Assembly (NCBI RefSeq): GCF_042667405.1
Contig: NZ_JBHVAL010000019.1
Location: 28,387-92,386, forward strand
From: Arthrobacter sp042667405
GTDB taxonomy: Bacteria > Actinomycetota > Actinomycetes > Actinomycetales > Micrococcaceae
Direction of reading: 5' to 3'
Length of the DNA stretch: 64,000 nucleotides
A program made the position numbers and the translations under genes. The notes below the pieces were generated by a model that worked only from the letters and a program-made list of their open reading frames with translations, was not told the DNA's origin and did no database searches. Position 1 is the stretch's first letter. Each line of letters opens with the position of its first letter. This document shows positions 53,599 through 62,363 of the stretch, piece after piece.

Positions 53599-53955
53599 AT
53601 GAGGGCAAAAGACCTGCTGGGCCAATACGGCGAGGCATTGGCGGCGGATTTCCTGGCGGACCAGGGGATGCGGATCATTGATCGCAACTGGCGTTGTGCC
53701 GATGGGGAAATCGACATCGTTGCAATTGACGGGGACACCTTGGTGGTGGCCGAAGTCAAAACGCGGAGGAGCCTGGACTATGGGCATCCATTCGAGGCTG
53801 TAGGACCGGCCAAATTGGTCCGGCTCCATCGACTTGTCGCGTCCTGGTGCCGCGCCCACGACTTCAAGGCACGGCGTCAGCGTGTTGATGTGGTGTCGGT
53901 GATTGACAGCGGCCTCGGTGATCCCGTGCTGGAACACCTTCGGGGTGTTGGGTAG
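53599..53955 (+). CDS. yraN: YraN/UPF0102 endonuclease-like protein
   Basis: A 118-residue protein with a restriction-endonuclease-like core: GQYGEALAADFL, then ADGEIDIVAIDG and VAEVKTR, which supply the D-ExK-type residues. ATG 53599 has GGAGGTGG close upstream, better than GTG 53584. The comM ATG follows its stop directly. The family lies next to DNA-uptake genes in many bacteria; activity is unproven. Confidence 0.9.
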   Translation: MRAKDLLGQYGEALAADFLADQGMRIIDRNWRCADGEIDIVAIDGDTLVVAEVKTRRSLDYGHPFEAVGPAKLVRLHRLVASWCRAHDFKARRQRVDVVSVIDSGLGDPVLEHLRGVG

Positions 53956-55497
53956 ATGGGGGTCGGGCGCAGCTACAGCGTCGCCCTTGTGGGCCTGAAC
54001 GGATACATCGTGGAAGTAGAGGCCGACATCGGCCAAACACTTCCCAACTTCGTGATTCTCGGGCTCCCCGACGCTGCCTTGAATGAAGCGAAGGAACGAA
54101 TTCGTTCGGCCGCGCAAAACTCAGGGATACCTTTGAGCCGACGGAAGATCACGGCGAACCTCATCCCTGCCTCACTTCCGAAACGTGGTTCCGGATTCGA
54201 TCTGGCGATCACAATGGCGGTGCTGCGGGCTGCCAAGGACATCAGATCCATCGACGGAACCGTGTTCATCGCTGAGCTTGGCCTGGATGGCAGGCTGAGA
54301 CCGGTCCGTGGAATTCTCCCTGCCGTGATGGCCGGCGTCCTGGCCGGTTTTCCCGACATTGTGGTGGCCGAGGCGAATGTTGCGGAGGCGGCGCTTGTCC
54401 CGGGCGCAAACGTCCGGGGCTACAAGACGCTGGCCAGGCTGGCGTACGACTTTGGCGCAGACCCGAAAGACCTCGCGCTGGACTATGAGCCCGCGGACGA
54501 GGATGTCCCTGACGCGGACGTGGAGAGCTTGGCCTCGGCACCCGATCTTTGTGATGTCTCAGGGCAAGGCGAAGCGCGACGTGCATTGGAAGTGGCTGCT
54601 GCCGGCGGACACCATATGCTGCTGACCGGCCCGCCCGGGGCCGGCAAGACCATGCTGGCCGAGAGACTTCCCGGATTGCTACCGGACCTGGCGGACACGG
54701 CCGCAATGGAGGTGACCGCCATCCATTCCCTGGCTGCGGCCCAGGCCTCTGCTGTTCGGCTGGTCCGCCGGCCGCCCTTCGAGAATCCACACCACAGTGC
54801 AACGGCCGCGGCCATCATCGGGGGCGGTTCGGGCCTTCCGCGGCCCGGTGCCGCATCACGTGCCCATCGGGGCGTGCTGTTCCTCGACGAGGCTCCAGAG
54901 TATGAACGACGGGTGTTGGACGCCCTTCGGCAGCCACTGGAAAGTGGCGAGCTGGTGATCCACCGTTCGGCCGGAACTGCTGCCTATCCTGCCCGCTTCC
55001 AACTGGTTCTGGCCGCCAATCCATGTCCTTGCGGGAAAGCATCCGGCAAAGGGATGGAGTGCACCTGCACGGCGATGATGCGGCGCCGCTACTTCGGGAG
55101 GATGTCGGGCCCACTGCTGGACCGCGTCGATATCCAACTGCAAGTTGAGCGTGTGTCCCTGGCGGATTTCGGCAGCGCCGGGAAAGAAGAGGATACCCGC
55201 ACAGTGGCAGCGCGGGTAGCAGCCGCCAGGGAAAGGCAGCTGGTCCGCCTGAACGGCTTGGCGCTCGAGACAAATGCGCAGGTCCCCGGACGAAGCCTTC
55301 GCGGCGAACTGCGGTTGTCCCCGGGAACCACACGGATACTGGACGCCGCCTTGGAGCGGGGCATCCTGACGGCGCGGGGCTACGACCGTGTCCTGAGGCT
55401 CGCCTGGACGCTAGCGGATCTAGACCTCAGCGACAAGCCCGATGCTGACCACATAGGGCAGGCATTGGGCCTGAGGCAGGCTGCGGGGGCGGCATGA
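53956..55497 (+). CDS. comM: YifB/ComM family Mg-chelatase-like ATPase
   Basis: A 513-residue AAA+ protein. The N-terminal domain (about residues 1-190, LPNFVILGLPDAALNEAKERI) is followed by Walker A GPPGAGKTM (about 226), Walker B GVLFLDEAPE (about 311) and a C-terminal Mg-chelatase-type domain with the NPCPCG and CTC cysteines. In Vibrio, ComM is a hexameric branch-migration helicase for transformation. Its stop overlaps dprA, which also processes incoming DNA. Confidence 0.93.
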   Translation: MGVGRSYSVALVGLNGYIVEVEADIGQTLPNFVILGLPDAALNEAKERIRSAAQNSGIPLSRRKITANLIPASLPKRGSGFDLAITMAVLRAAKDIRSIDGTVFIAELGLDGRLRPVRGILPAVMAGVLAGFPDIVVAEANVAEAALVPGANVRGYKTLARLAYDFGADPKDLALDYEPADEDVPDADVESLASAPDLCDVSGQGEARRALEVAAAGGHHMLLTGPPGAGKTMLAERLPGLLPDLADTAAMEVTAIHSLAAAQASAVRLVRRPPFENPHHSATAAAIIGGGSGLPRPGAASRAHRGVLFLDEAPEYERRVLDALRQPLESGELVIHRSAGTAAYPARFQLVLAANPCPCGKASGKGMECTCTAMMRRRYFGRMSGPLLDRVDIQLQVERVSLADFGSAGKEEDTRTVAARVAAARERQLVRLNGLALETNAQVPGRSLRGELRLSPGTTRILDAALERGILTARGYDRVLRLAWTLADLDLSDKPDADHIGQALGLRQAAGAA

Positions 55498-56726
55498 GCA
55501 CCTTGAATTCGATCGGGAAAACGGGAGTGACAGGAATGAACGAGCACGACAAGAACAGGACAGCCCGGGCAGCACTGGCGCGCCTGATGGAACCCCAGGA
55601 CTCCGTAGGACTGGCCCTGGTCCAGGTAGCGGGGCCTGTCGACGCCCTTGGCGTTGCAACAGGGGAACTGCGAACTGGACCTGCTCTGGAACAGGAGATC
55701 TCCGCGGTGCTCCGCGACGGGGGAGGACCTGCAAGCTGGCCAGGTCTCCAGACCAGCCTCAAGCGATGGGCTCCGCGTGTTGCCGACCTGGCTCCAGAGC
55801 GCGACCTGGAAACCATGCGGCGGCTTGGTGGCCGTTTGATCATTCCCGGAGACGACCTTTGGCCGGAACAGTTGTCCGATCTCGGCCTCCAGGAACCCCT
55901 CTGCCTGTGGTGGCGGGGACACGAGCAGGAACTGCCGTCAGCACCACACGCCATCGCACTGGTGGGTTCCAGGGACAGCACGAGCTATGGTGCGTCGGTC
56001 ACAGGAGACTTCGCATATGGATTGGCCCAGCGGGGTTTCAGCGTGGTCTCCGGCGGGGCCTATGGCATCGACGCCCATGCGCATCAGGGAGCGCTCAACG
56101 GAGGGGTAGCCGGGCTGCCCACCATAGCGGTCATGGCCGGGGGAGTCGACCGCTTCTACCCCTCCGGCAACGAGGACCTCCTGCGGGCAGTCTGCACCCA
56201 GGGAGCTGTGATCTCGGAAGTTCCCCCGGGTTCGGCACCCACACGGTACAGATTCCTGCAAAGAAACCGTCTCATTGCCGCCCTTGCGTCAGTAACCGTG
56301 GTGGTGGAGGCCCGGTGGCGCTCAGGGGCGCTGAATACGGCGCATCACGCTGAGACGATCGGCCGCGTCGTGGCCGCAGTTCCGGGTTCAATCCACAGCG
56401 CGAACTCGGCCGGCTGCCACCGCCTTCTCAGGGAGGGGGGAGCCGTATGCGTGACGGACGTGGGAGAAATTGCTGAGCTTGCCGGGGCCATTGGAGAATC
56501 CGCCGCCGAGGACAAGGGCGAAGGCGCGGCGGTCCATGACGGGTTGTCGCTGGAGGACCTTATCCTTCTGGACGCCCTGCCCCTTCGCTCCTCAAGTTCC
56601 GTGGAAAAACTATCCGTCGTGGCGGGATTGAGCCTTGTCGCCGTTCGTGCAGGCCTTGGCCGGCTGGGGCTGCTGGGCCTGGCCGTTTCGGAGCGGGGCG
56701 CATGGAAGCGTGGAAAGAGTGCTTAG
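55494..56726 (+). CDS. dprA: DNA processing protein DprA
   Basis: A 410-residue protein that loads RecA on incoming single-stranded DNA. The Rossmann-like core has IALVGSRDSTSYG, VSGGAYGIDAHAHQGAL, GGVDRFYPSGN and RFLQRNRLIAALA, and a C-terminal winged helix (about 330-400). ATG 55494 overlaps comM; ATG 55536 is an alternative. With comM this is a DNA-uptake pair, although no pilus genes are in the window. Confidence 0.94.
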   Translation: MSTLNSIGKTGVTGMNEHDKNRTARAALARLMEPQDSVGLALVQVAGPVDALGVATGELRTGPALEQEISAVLRDGGGPASWPGLQTSLKRWAPRVADLAPERDLETMRRLGGRLIIPGDDLWPEQLSDLGLQEPLCLWWRGHEQELPSAPHAIALVGSRDSTSYGASVTGDFAYGLAQRGFSVVSGGAYGIDAHAHQGALNGGVAGLPTIAVMAGGVDRFYPSGNEDLLRAVCTQGAVISEVPPGSAPTRYRFLQRNRLIAALASVTVVVEARWRSGALNTAHHAETIGRVVAAVPGSIHSANSAGCHRLLREGGAVCVTDVGEIAELAGAIGESAAEDKGEGAAVHDGLSLEDLILLDALPLRSSSSVEKLSVVAGLSLVAVRAGLGRLGLLGLAVSERGAWKRGKSA

Positions 56727-56789
56727 CGCCTTTCGGAACAGGCATGTTGGTGCAGTCGCCGTGCAACGACTGCTGGCACAGTTGGAAGG

Positions 56790-57716
56790 GTGGATGCACG
56801 ATCACTACCTTCAAACTTGGCCGACGCAGTCGAGGGCTTTCGGCGGTACCTCGAAGGTGAGCGGGCACGGTCTGCCCATACCGTCCGTGCCTACACAGCG
56901 GACGTTGAGAGCCTTCTCGCTTTCGCAGTGGAAGAGGGTGTCCAGGAGCTAAGGCAGCTGGAGCTTGGATCGCTTCGGCGTTGGCTTGGTGCCCAGAGTG
57001 AAGCTGGAATGTCGCGGGCTACGCTGGCCAGACGTGCGGCGACCGCCAGGTCCTTCACCGGCTGGGCGCTCCGCGAAGAACTGATCGCGACGGACCCTGC
57101 TGTGAGGTTGCAGGCGCCCAAGCGCGGCAAGTCACTCCCTGGTGTGCTGCAGCAACAGCAGGTCACCCGCATGGTTGATGACCTGGTCGCCGCCGCCGAG
57201 GAAGGTGGTCCAATGCCCCTGAGGAACCGCGCCATGGTGGAGTTGCTTTATGCCACGGGCGTCCGGGTGGGCGAACTTGCGGGACTGGACATAGATGATC
57301 TGGACCCGGACAGGAGAACCCTTCGCGTGCTGGGCAAGGGCAATAAGGAGCGCACCGTGCCGTTCGGTGTCCCAGCTGCCGTGGCCGTAGATGACTGGCT
57401 TAGGCGGGGACGTCCGGCCGTCGCCACTGCAGGGAGCGGGCCGGCCCTGTTTCTGGGGGCCCGGGGTAACCGCGTCGATCCCCGGCAGATCCGCTCAGTG
57501 GTCAGTGACTTGCTGCAGGCGCTTGGCGATACCTCCGCCACGGGTCCGCATGCGCTCAGGCATAGCGCGGCCACGCATCTGCTGGACGGCGGTGCGGACC
57601 TGCGTGCCGTCCAGGAGATTCTTGGCCACAGCAGCCTCGCCACAACACAGATTTACACCCATGTGTCCGTTGATCGGCTGAGGAACAGCTATCAGCAGGC
57701 GCACCCGCGGGCCTGA
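56790..57716 (+). CDS. xerC: Tyrosine recombinase XerC
   Basis: A 308-residue site-specific recombinase that resolves chromosome dimers. The N-terminal SAM-like DNA-binding domain (about 10-95) precedes the catalytic domain with Arg in GVRVGELAGL, Lys in GKGNKERTVPF, HALRHSAATHLLDGG, LGHSS and the nucleophile Tyr in TTQIYTHVS. The start, GTG 56790, has GGAAGG immediately adjacent, which is too close, so an internal start is possible. Confidence 0.92.
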   Translation: MDARSLPSNLADAVEGFRRYLEGERARSAHTVRAYTADVESLLAFAVEEGVQELRQLELGSLRRWLGAQSEAGMSRATLARRAATARSFTGWALREELIATDPAVRLQAPKRGKSLPGVLQQQQVTRMVDDLVAAAEEGGPMPLRNRAMVELLYATGVRVGELAGLDIDDLDPDRRTLRVLGKGNKERTVPFGVPAAVAVDDWLRRGRPAVATAGSGPALFLGARGNRVDPRQIRSVVSDLLQALGDTSATGPHALRHSAATHLLDGGADLRAVQEILGHSSLATTQIYTHVSVDRLRNSYQQAHPRA

Positions 57717-57953
57717 ACATGAACGCTGCAGTCATCGCACTGGCGGAAAGCGGCAGCGTACGGCAAAATGAAAGCACCACGGGGAAACCTTCAATTCACG
57801 CTTGAGGGTTATATCTGTGCCAAGATCGTCAACAGGACTACACAAATGAATAGCCTGTCAGGGCCCGAATGGGTTTCATGACATCCGGCAGCATCGGCAA
57901 ACATCCGGGCAGAGGTCGTTGGGGAAGACGTACCTACAGCTATGGAGGATGGA

Positions 57954-58457
57954 ATGTCTGTTGCAACAACCCGCGGTGTCTTGTTCGTGCACTCGGCCCC
58001 AACGGCACTTTGCCCGCATGTTGAGTGGGCCATTGGATCGGTCGTGGACAAGCGGACCGATCTTGAGTGGACCCCTCAACCTGCCGCGCCCGGAATGTTC
58101 CGGGCGGAGCTTTCCTGGACCGGTGCGCCGGGAACTGGGGCACAACTGGCGTCGGCTCTTCGGGGCTGGGCGCATCTGCGCTATGAGGTTACTGAGGAAC
58201 CCAGCCAGGGCGTCGATGGTGCCCGCTGGTCGCACACGCCTGAGCTCGGCATTTTCCATGCCGTGACCGATGTGCACGGCAACATCATGGTGACCGAAGA
58301 CCGCATCCGTTACGCGTACGAATCCGGAGCCGGAGATCCTTCGGCCGTTTACCACGAGTTGTCGTTGGCTTTGGGTGAGGCATGGGACGAGGAACTGGAG
58401 CCATTCCGGCACGCAGCCGAGGGCGCCCCCGTGCGTTGGCTGCACCAGGTAGGCTGA
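57954..58457 (+). CDS. DUF3145 family protein
   Basis: A 167-residue actinobacteria-specific protein. MSVATTRGVLFVHSAPTALCPHVEWA and the C-terminal DEELEPFRHAAEGAPVRWLHQVG match the family. GGAGG lies five bases ahead of ATG 57954. Function unknown. It is convergent with the fab cluster and ends in a shared hairpin. The 237-base gap before it should carry its promoter; I see no gene there. Confidence 0.88.
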   Translation: MSVATTRGVLFVHSAPTALCPHVEWAIGSVVDKRTDLEWTPQPAAPGMFRAELSWTGAPGTGAQLASALRGWAHLRYEVTEEPSQGVDGARWSHTPELGIFHAVTDVHGNIMVTEDRIRYAYESGAGDPSAVYHELSLALGEAWDEELEPFRHAAEGAPVRWLHQVG

Positions 58458-58485
58458 CGGGCTGGATAAGCAAGACCCCATAGCA

Positions 58486-58523
58486 ATGAAGAGGGCCCCA
58501 CCGGATGGTGGGGCCCTCTTCAT
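58486..58523. terminator. Bidirectional hairpin between DUF3145 and fabF
   Basis: A perfect 17-bp stem (58486-58502 with 58507-58523) has a GGAT loop and lies between convergent stops. No clear T run is seen on either strand, so it may stop both transcripts weakly. Confidence 0.65.
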
Positions 58524-58559
58524 GTCAAGGACGAAATCCTTGGGCTAAGGAAGCCCGGT

Positions 58560-59795
58560 TCAGACGTTTCGCACCGCAATGACGGCGTTGTGTCCGCCGA
58601 AACCGAACGAGTTGCTCAGCGCCACGATGTCTCCCGTTGGCAGGTCGCGGACGGAGGTTACGACGTCGAGGGGGATCTCGGGATCCTGGTTCTCGAGGTT
58701 GATGGTGACCGGGGCCTTGCGTTCGTAGACGGCAAGCACGGTCAGGACGGCCTCAACGGCGCCTGAAGCACCCAGGAGGTGGCCCATCTGCGACTTCGTT
58801 GCCGAGACCGCGACGTTGTCCACGTGGGTCCCAAGGGCAGCACGGAGGGCCGTGTACTCGGGCTTGTCGCCTACCGGGGTTGAAGTGGCGTGCGCGTTGA
58901 CGTGCACAACGTCCTCGGCCTGGATCCGGCCATCGAACATTGCGGCCTTCAGGGCCCGGGTGGCACCCAGGCCCTCGGGGTCAGGCGCGGTGATGTGGTA
59001 GGCATCCGCCGTCACGGAAGTTCCAGCGAGTTCCGCGTAAATACGGGCGCCACGTGCGATGGCGTGTTCCTCGGCCTCCAGGACCAAGGCGCCGGCACCT
59101 TCACCCATGACGAAGCCGTCACGGTCGGTGTCGTACGGGCGGGAAGCGCGCTCGGGCTCGTCATTGCGGCGGGACAGAGCCTGCATGGAAGAGAAAGCGG
59201 CCAACGGCATCGGGTGGATAGCTGCTTCGGCGCCACCACATACCACTACGTCCGCCTTGCCGGACCGGATCAGGTCCAATCCAAGGTGAAGGGCTTCTGT
59301 GCCGGACGCGCAGGCGGAAACCGGAGTGTGGGCACCGGCGCGTGCTCCGAGGTCGAGGCTGACGGCAGCCGCCACGCCGTTGGGCATGAGCATGGGCACC
59401 GTCATGGGGAGAACACGGCGTGGACCCTTGTCCCGGAGGGTGTCCCAAGCATCAAGGAGCGTCCAAACGCCACCGATTCCCGTAGCAAAAGCCACTGCAA
59501 GGCGATCGTGGTCGATCTCGCCGATTCCGGCGTCGGACCAAGCTTCGCGGGCGGCGATGACGCCAAACTGCGTGGAGGGGTCCATTCGCTTGGCCTCAAC
59601 CCGGCTCAGAACCTCCAGGGCAGGCGTGGAGCACCTGGCAGCAAAGTGGACGGGGAGGTCGTACTTGGCGACCCACTCGTCTTCGAGGGTACGGGCGCCG
59701 GAGACCCCTTTCAGCGCGTTCTGCCACATTGTGGGTACGTCGCCGCCGATGGGAGTGGTGGCCCCCAGACCGGTTATGACTACTTTGCGTGCCAT
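58560..59795 (-). CDS. fabF: 3-oxoacyl-ACP synthase II
   Basis: A 411-residue condensing enzyme that elongates acyl-ACP with malonyl-ACP. Cys162 in VSACASGTEAL, the first active His in NAHATSTPVGD (about 300) and the second in KSQMGHLLGASG (about 337) are present, as is the glycine-rich end SFGFGGHNAVI. It is the last gene of fasR-fabD-fabH-acpP-fabF. A strong hairpin separates it from acpP. Confidence 0.96.
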   Translation of the reverse strand: MARKVVITGLGATTPIGGDVPTMWQNALKGVSGARTLEDEWVAKYDLPVHFAARCSTPALEVLSRVEAKRMDPSTQFGVIAAREAWSDAGIGEIDHDRLAVAFATGIGGVWTLLDAWDTLRDKGPRRVLPMTVPMLMPNGVAAAVSLDLGARAGAHTPVSACASGTEALHLGLDLIRSGKADVVVCGGAEAAIHPMPLAAFSSMQALSRRNDEPERASRPYDTDRDGFVMGEGAGALVLEAEEHAIARGARIYAELAGTSVTADAYHITAPDPEGLGATRALKAAMFDGRIQAEDVVHVNAHATSTPVGDKPEYTALRAALGTHVDNVAVSATKSQMGHLLGASGAVEAVLTVLAVYERKAPVTINLENQDPEIPLDVVTSVRDLPTGDIVALSNSFGFGGHNAVIAVRNV

Positions 59796-59871
59796 GCGAT
59801 CACTCTCTGTCGGATCAGCCGTCCCGTTCGCGGTCAGCGCGGGCGGCAGGAAAACTTTGGGCGTTACTGCG

Positions 59872-59913
59872 GCTGTGCCGGGCCCAGGACTGGCGCCCCG
59901 GGCCCGGCACAGC
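59872..59913 (-). terminator. Hairpin between acpP and fabF
   Basis: A 14-bp perfect GC-rich stem (59872-59885 with 59900-59913) surrounds a 14-base loop. It lies 12 bases after the acpP stop. It could attenuate or protect the 3' end of acpP mRNA, matching the need for much more ACP than FabF. A T run is only found further downstream. Confidence 0.5.
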
Positions 59914-59925
59914 TGGTGTCAGGAC

Positions 59926-60171
59926 TTAGGCCTGTGCGTTGGCGATGAAGCTGACGGCGTCGCCGACGGTCTTGAGGTTCTTGACCTCTTCGTCGGGGAT
60001 GCGGACGCCGAACTTCTCTTCAGCGTTGACAACGATGGTCATCATGGAGATGGAGTCGATGTCCAAGTCCTCGGTGAAGGACTTGTCGAGCTCGACGGCT
60101 TCGGTGGCAAGGCCGGTCTCCTCGTTGACGATTTCAGCCAGGCCGGCCAGGATCTCTTCGTTGCTAGCCAT
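59926..60171 (-). CDS. acpP: Acyl carrier protein
   Basis: An 81-residue acidic four-helix carrier. The phosphopantetheine site is Ser40 in DLDIDSISMMTIV. The start is ATG 60171, six bases after AAGGAG; the upstream frame is not conserved. It carries the growing chain between FabD, FabH and FabF, all encoded beside it. Confidence 0.96.
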   Translation of the reverse strand: MASNEEILAGLAEIVNEETGLATEAVELDKSFTEDLDIDSISMMTIVVNAEEKFGVRIPDEEVKNLKTVGDAVSFIANAQA

Positions 60172-60287
60172 TGTTGGCTCCTTTTCTTGTTGTACCGGCT
60201 GCTGCCGGAAAGGGGGCAAACCGCGGTTACGGTTTGGGTTTGTCAGGAATATTCAGTTGGCTGGAGGCCGCCGTGGCCGGTCCAGGT

Positions 60288-61349
60288 CTACGGCAGGACG
60301 ACAACCTGTGCGCCGAAGACCAAGCCGGCGCCGAAGCCGATCTGCAGGGCAAGGCCCCCGCTCAAGCCAGGGTTCTCCTGGAGCAAGCGGTGAGTCGCCA
60401 AGGGGATGGAGGCAGCTGACGTGTTTCCGGCCTGGGCGATGTCGCGGCCGATCACAACAGATTCGGGAAGCTTCAGCTTCTTCACCATCTCATCAATGAT
60501 GCGCATGTTCGCCTGGTGGGGAACGAATGCAGCGAGGTCACTGGCTTCGATGCCTGCAGCGTCCAATGCCTGCTGCGCCACCTTGGCCATTTCCCAGACG
60601 GCCCAGCGGAAGACGGTTTGCCCGTCCTGGCGCAGGGTTGGCCACACATCCTGGGTTGCTGAAAGGATGGCGGGGTCGTCAATCTCGTCCGAGTGCCTGG
60701 CGGACTCGCCGAGCTTCTTGACGTCTTCAAGGGAGTGGGTCATGCCGATGGCGTCCCACTTGCTGCCGTCGGAGCCCCATACGGAGGGGCCGATACCGGG
60801 TGTGTCGGAGGGGCCAACCACGACGGCGCCGGCTCCGTCACCCAGGAGGAACGAGATGGTGCGCTCGTGGTTGTCGATAACATCCGAGAGCTTTTCTGCG
60901 CCAACCACCAGAACGTACTCGGCCGCGCCGGAGCGGACCAATGCATCAGCCTGCGCAACGCCGTAGCAGTACCCGGCACAGGCGGCAGAAATATCGAAGG
61001 CGGGTGCCGGCGTCGCGCCCAAGCGGTCGGTCAACGCAGCTGCTGCGGAGGGCGTCGCGTAGGGGTGGGTAACTGTGGAGACAATGACGGCCCCCAGCTG
61101 TGATGCTTCGATGCCTGCCTGGGCCAGTGCTTCCCGGGCTGCCCCTTCGGCCATGTCGATGACGCTGACATCCTCCGCCGCGCGGTGGCGGGTGATGATG
61201 CCGGTCCGCTGGCGGATCCATTCGTCCGAGGAATCGATCCATTGGCAAACGTCCTCGTTGGTGACGATGACGTCGGGGCGGTAGGCGCCGATGCCCAGGA
61301 TGCGGGCGTTCTCATTGACGGCGGCTTTGTTGAGTACCGGCGTGCTCAT
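60288..61349 (-). CDS. fabH: 3-oxoacyl-ACP synthase III
   Basis: A 353-residue enzyme that starts fatty-acid synthesis from an acyl-CoA primer and malonyl-ACP. The catalytic triad is Cys124 in ISAACAGYCYG, His in VPHQANMRI (about 271) and Asn in AQAGNTSAASIP (about 301). In branched-chain-fatty-acid actinobacteria it uses branched primers. Its ATG overlaps the fabD stop by four bases. Confidence 0.96.
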   Translation of the reverse strand: MSTPVLNKAAVNENARILGIGAYRPDVIVTNEDVCQWIDSSDEWIRQRTGIITRHRAAEDVSVIDMAEGAAREALAQAGIEASQLGAVIVSTVTHPYATPSAAAALTDRLGATPAPAFDISAACAGYCYGVAQADALVRSGAAEYVLVVGAEKLSDVIDNHERTISFLLGDGAGAVVVGPSDTPGIGPSVWGSDGSKWDAIGMTHSLEDVKKLGESARHSDEIDDPAILSATQDVWPTLRQDGQTVFRWAVWEMAKVAQQALDAAGIEASDLAAFVPHQANMRIIDEMVKKLKLPESVVIGRDIAQAGNTSAASIPLATHRLLQENPGLSGGLALQIGFGAGLVFGAQVVVLP

Positions 61350-62275
61350 GCCTGTCCCTCCAGTTCAGCAAAGAGTGCGAGAGCCGCGGACAGGTCGTCC
61401 GGGGTTTTGACTGCAACGGTCTTCACACCGGGCATCCCGCGCTTGGCCAGTCCGGCCAGGGTACCGGCCGGTGCAAGTTCGATGACGCCGGTAACGCCGC
61501 GCTCCACCAGAGTTTCCATGCACAGGTCCCAACGGACCGGACGGGACACCTGGGCAATCAAGCTCTCGACGGCGGCAGGTCCCGACGTGACTTCCTTGCC
61601 GTCGTAGTTGGACAGAAGGGGCACGGATGGGCTCTGCGGCGACAGTGAAGGCTTGAGGGCCTCAAGGGCACTGACTGCGGGGGCCATGTGGGAGGTGTGG
61701 AACGCACCGGCTACCTTGAGCGGAATAACGCGCGCCTTTGCCGGCGGGTTGTCCGCGAGGGCCTTGAGCTGCTCGAAGGTTCCCGCGGCGACGGTCTGGC
61801 CGGCTCCATTGACGTTGGCCGGGGTGGCGCCGGAGGCTTCGATCGCTGCAAGGACGTCAGCGGGATCGCCGCCTACTACAGCACTCATGCCCGTGGGAGT
61901 CACTGCGGCTGCCGCAGCCATGCTGTTGGCACGTTCACGGACGAAGGTCATGGCCTCGGCCTCGGTGAGGACGCCGGCAAGGGCGGATGCCGTGATTTCG
62001 CCAACGGAGTGGCCGGCCAGAATGACTGGCAAGGTGCTCAGTTCGACGTCGAACAGCGACTTCGCGGCCACGAGGCCCGCTGCAACGATCAGCGGCTGCG
62101 CGACGGCGGTGTCCTTGATGGTCTCTTCGTCGGAGGTGGTGCCATGGGCCTTGAGGTCAATGCCTGCGATCTCGCTCAGGGCGGCCACTTGGCCTTCGAC
62201 GGAGGGGAGTTCCAGCCAGGGGGCCAAAAATCCGGGGGTCTGGGAGCCCTGTCCAGGGCAGACGATTGCAAGCAC
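61346..62275 (-). CDS. fabD: Malonyl-CoA:ACP transacylase
   Basis: A 309-residue acyltransferase loading malonate onto ACP. PGQGSQTPGF at the N-terminus, Ser90 in LAGHSVGEITASA and the His region GAFHTSHM are intact. GTG 62275 is the start; an earlier in-frame GTG at 62308 is possible but less conserved. It is coupled to fabH. An inverted repeat upstream may be the operator for the regulator encoded next door. Confidence 0.95.
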   Translation of the reverse strand: MLAIVCPGQGSQTPGFLAPWLELPSVEGQVAALSEIAGIDLKAHGTTSDEETIKDTAVAQPLIVAAGLVAAKSLFDVELSTLPVILAGHSVGEITASALAGVLTEAEAMTFVRERANSMAAAAAVTPTGMSAVVGGDPADVLAAIEASGATPANVNGAGQTVAAGTFEQLKALADNPPAKARVIPLKVAGAFHTSHMAPAVSALEALKPSLSPQSPSVPLLSNYDGKEVTSGPAAVESLIAQVSRPVRWDLCMETLVERGVTGVIELAPAGTLAGLAKRGMPGVKTVAVKTPDDLSAALALFAELEGQA

Positions 62276-62309
62276 GTATCCAGCTTTCCAAATTGCCACG
62301 TGATCCACT

Positions 62310-62359
62310 GGTGTTTCGGTACACCAAGCTCACTGGGTCAGTTTGTAGGAAGTCTACAA
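62310..62359 (-). promoter_or_regulatory. Candidate FasR operator region upstream of fabD
   Basis: Two inverted repeats lie in the 88-base gap: GGTGT-n6-ACACC (62310-62325) and TTGTAG-GAAGT-CTACAA (62343-62359). The second is a clear 6-5-6 symmetric site. Streptomyces FasR binds upstream of fabD; that these are its sites here is inference. Confidence 0.45.
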
Positions 62360-62363
62360 CGGT

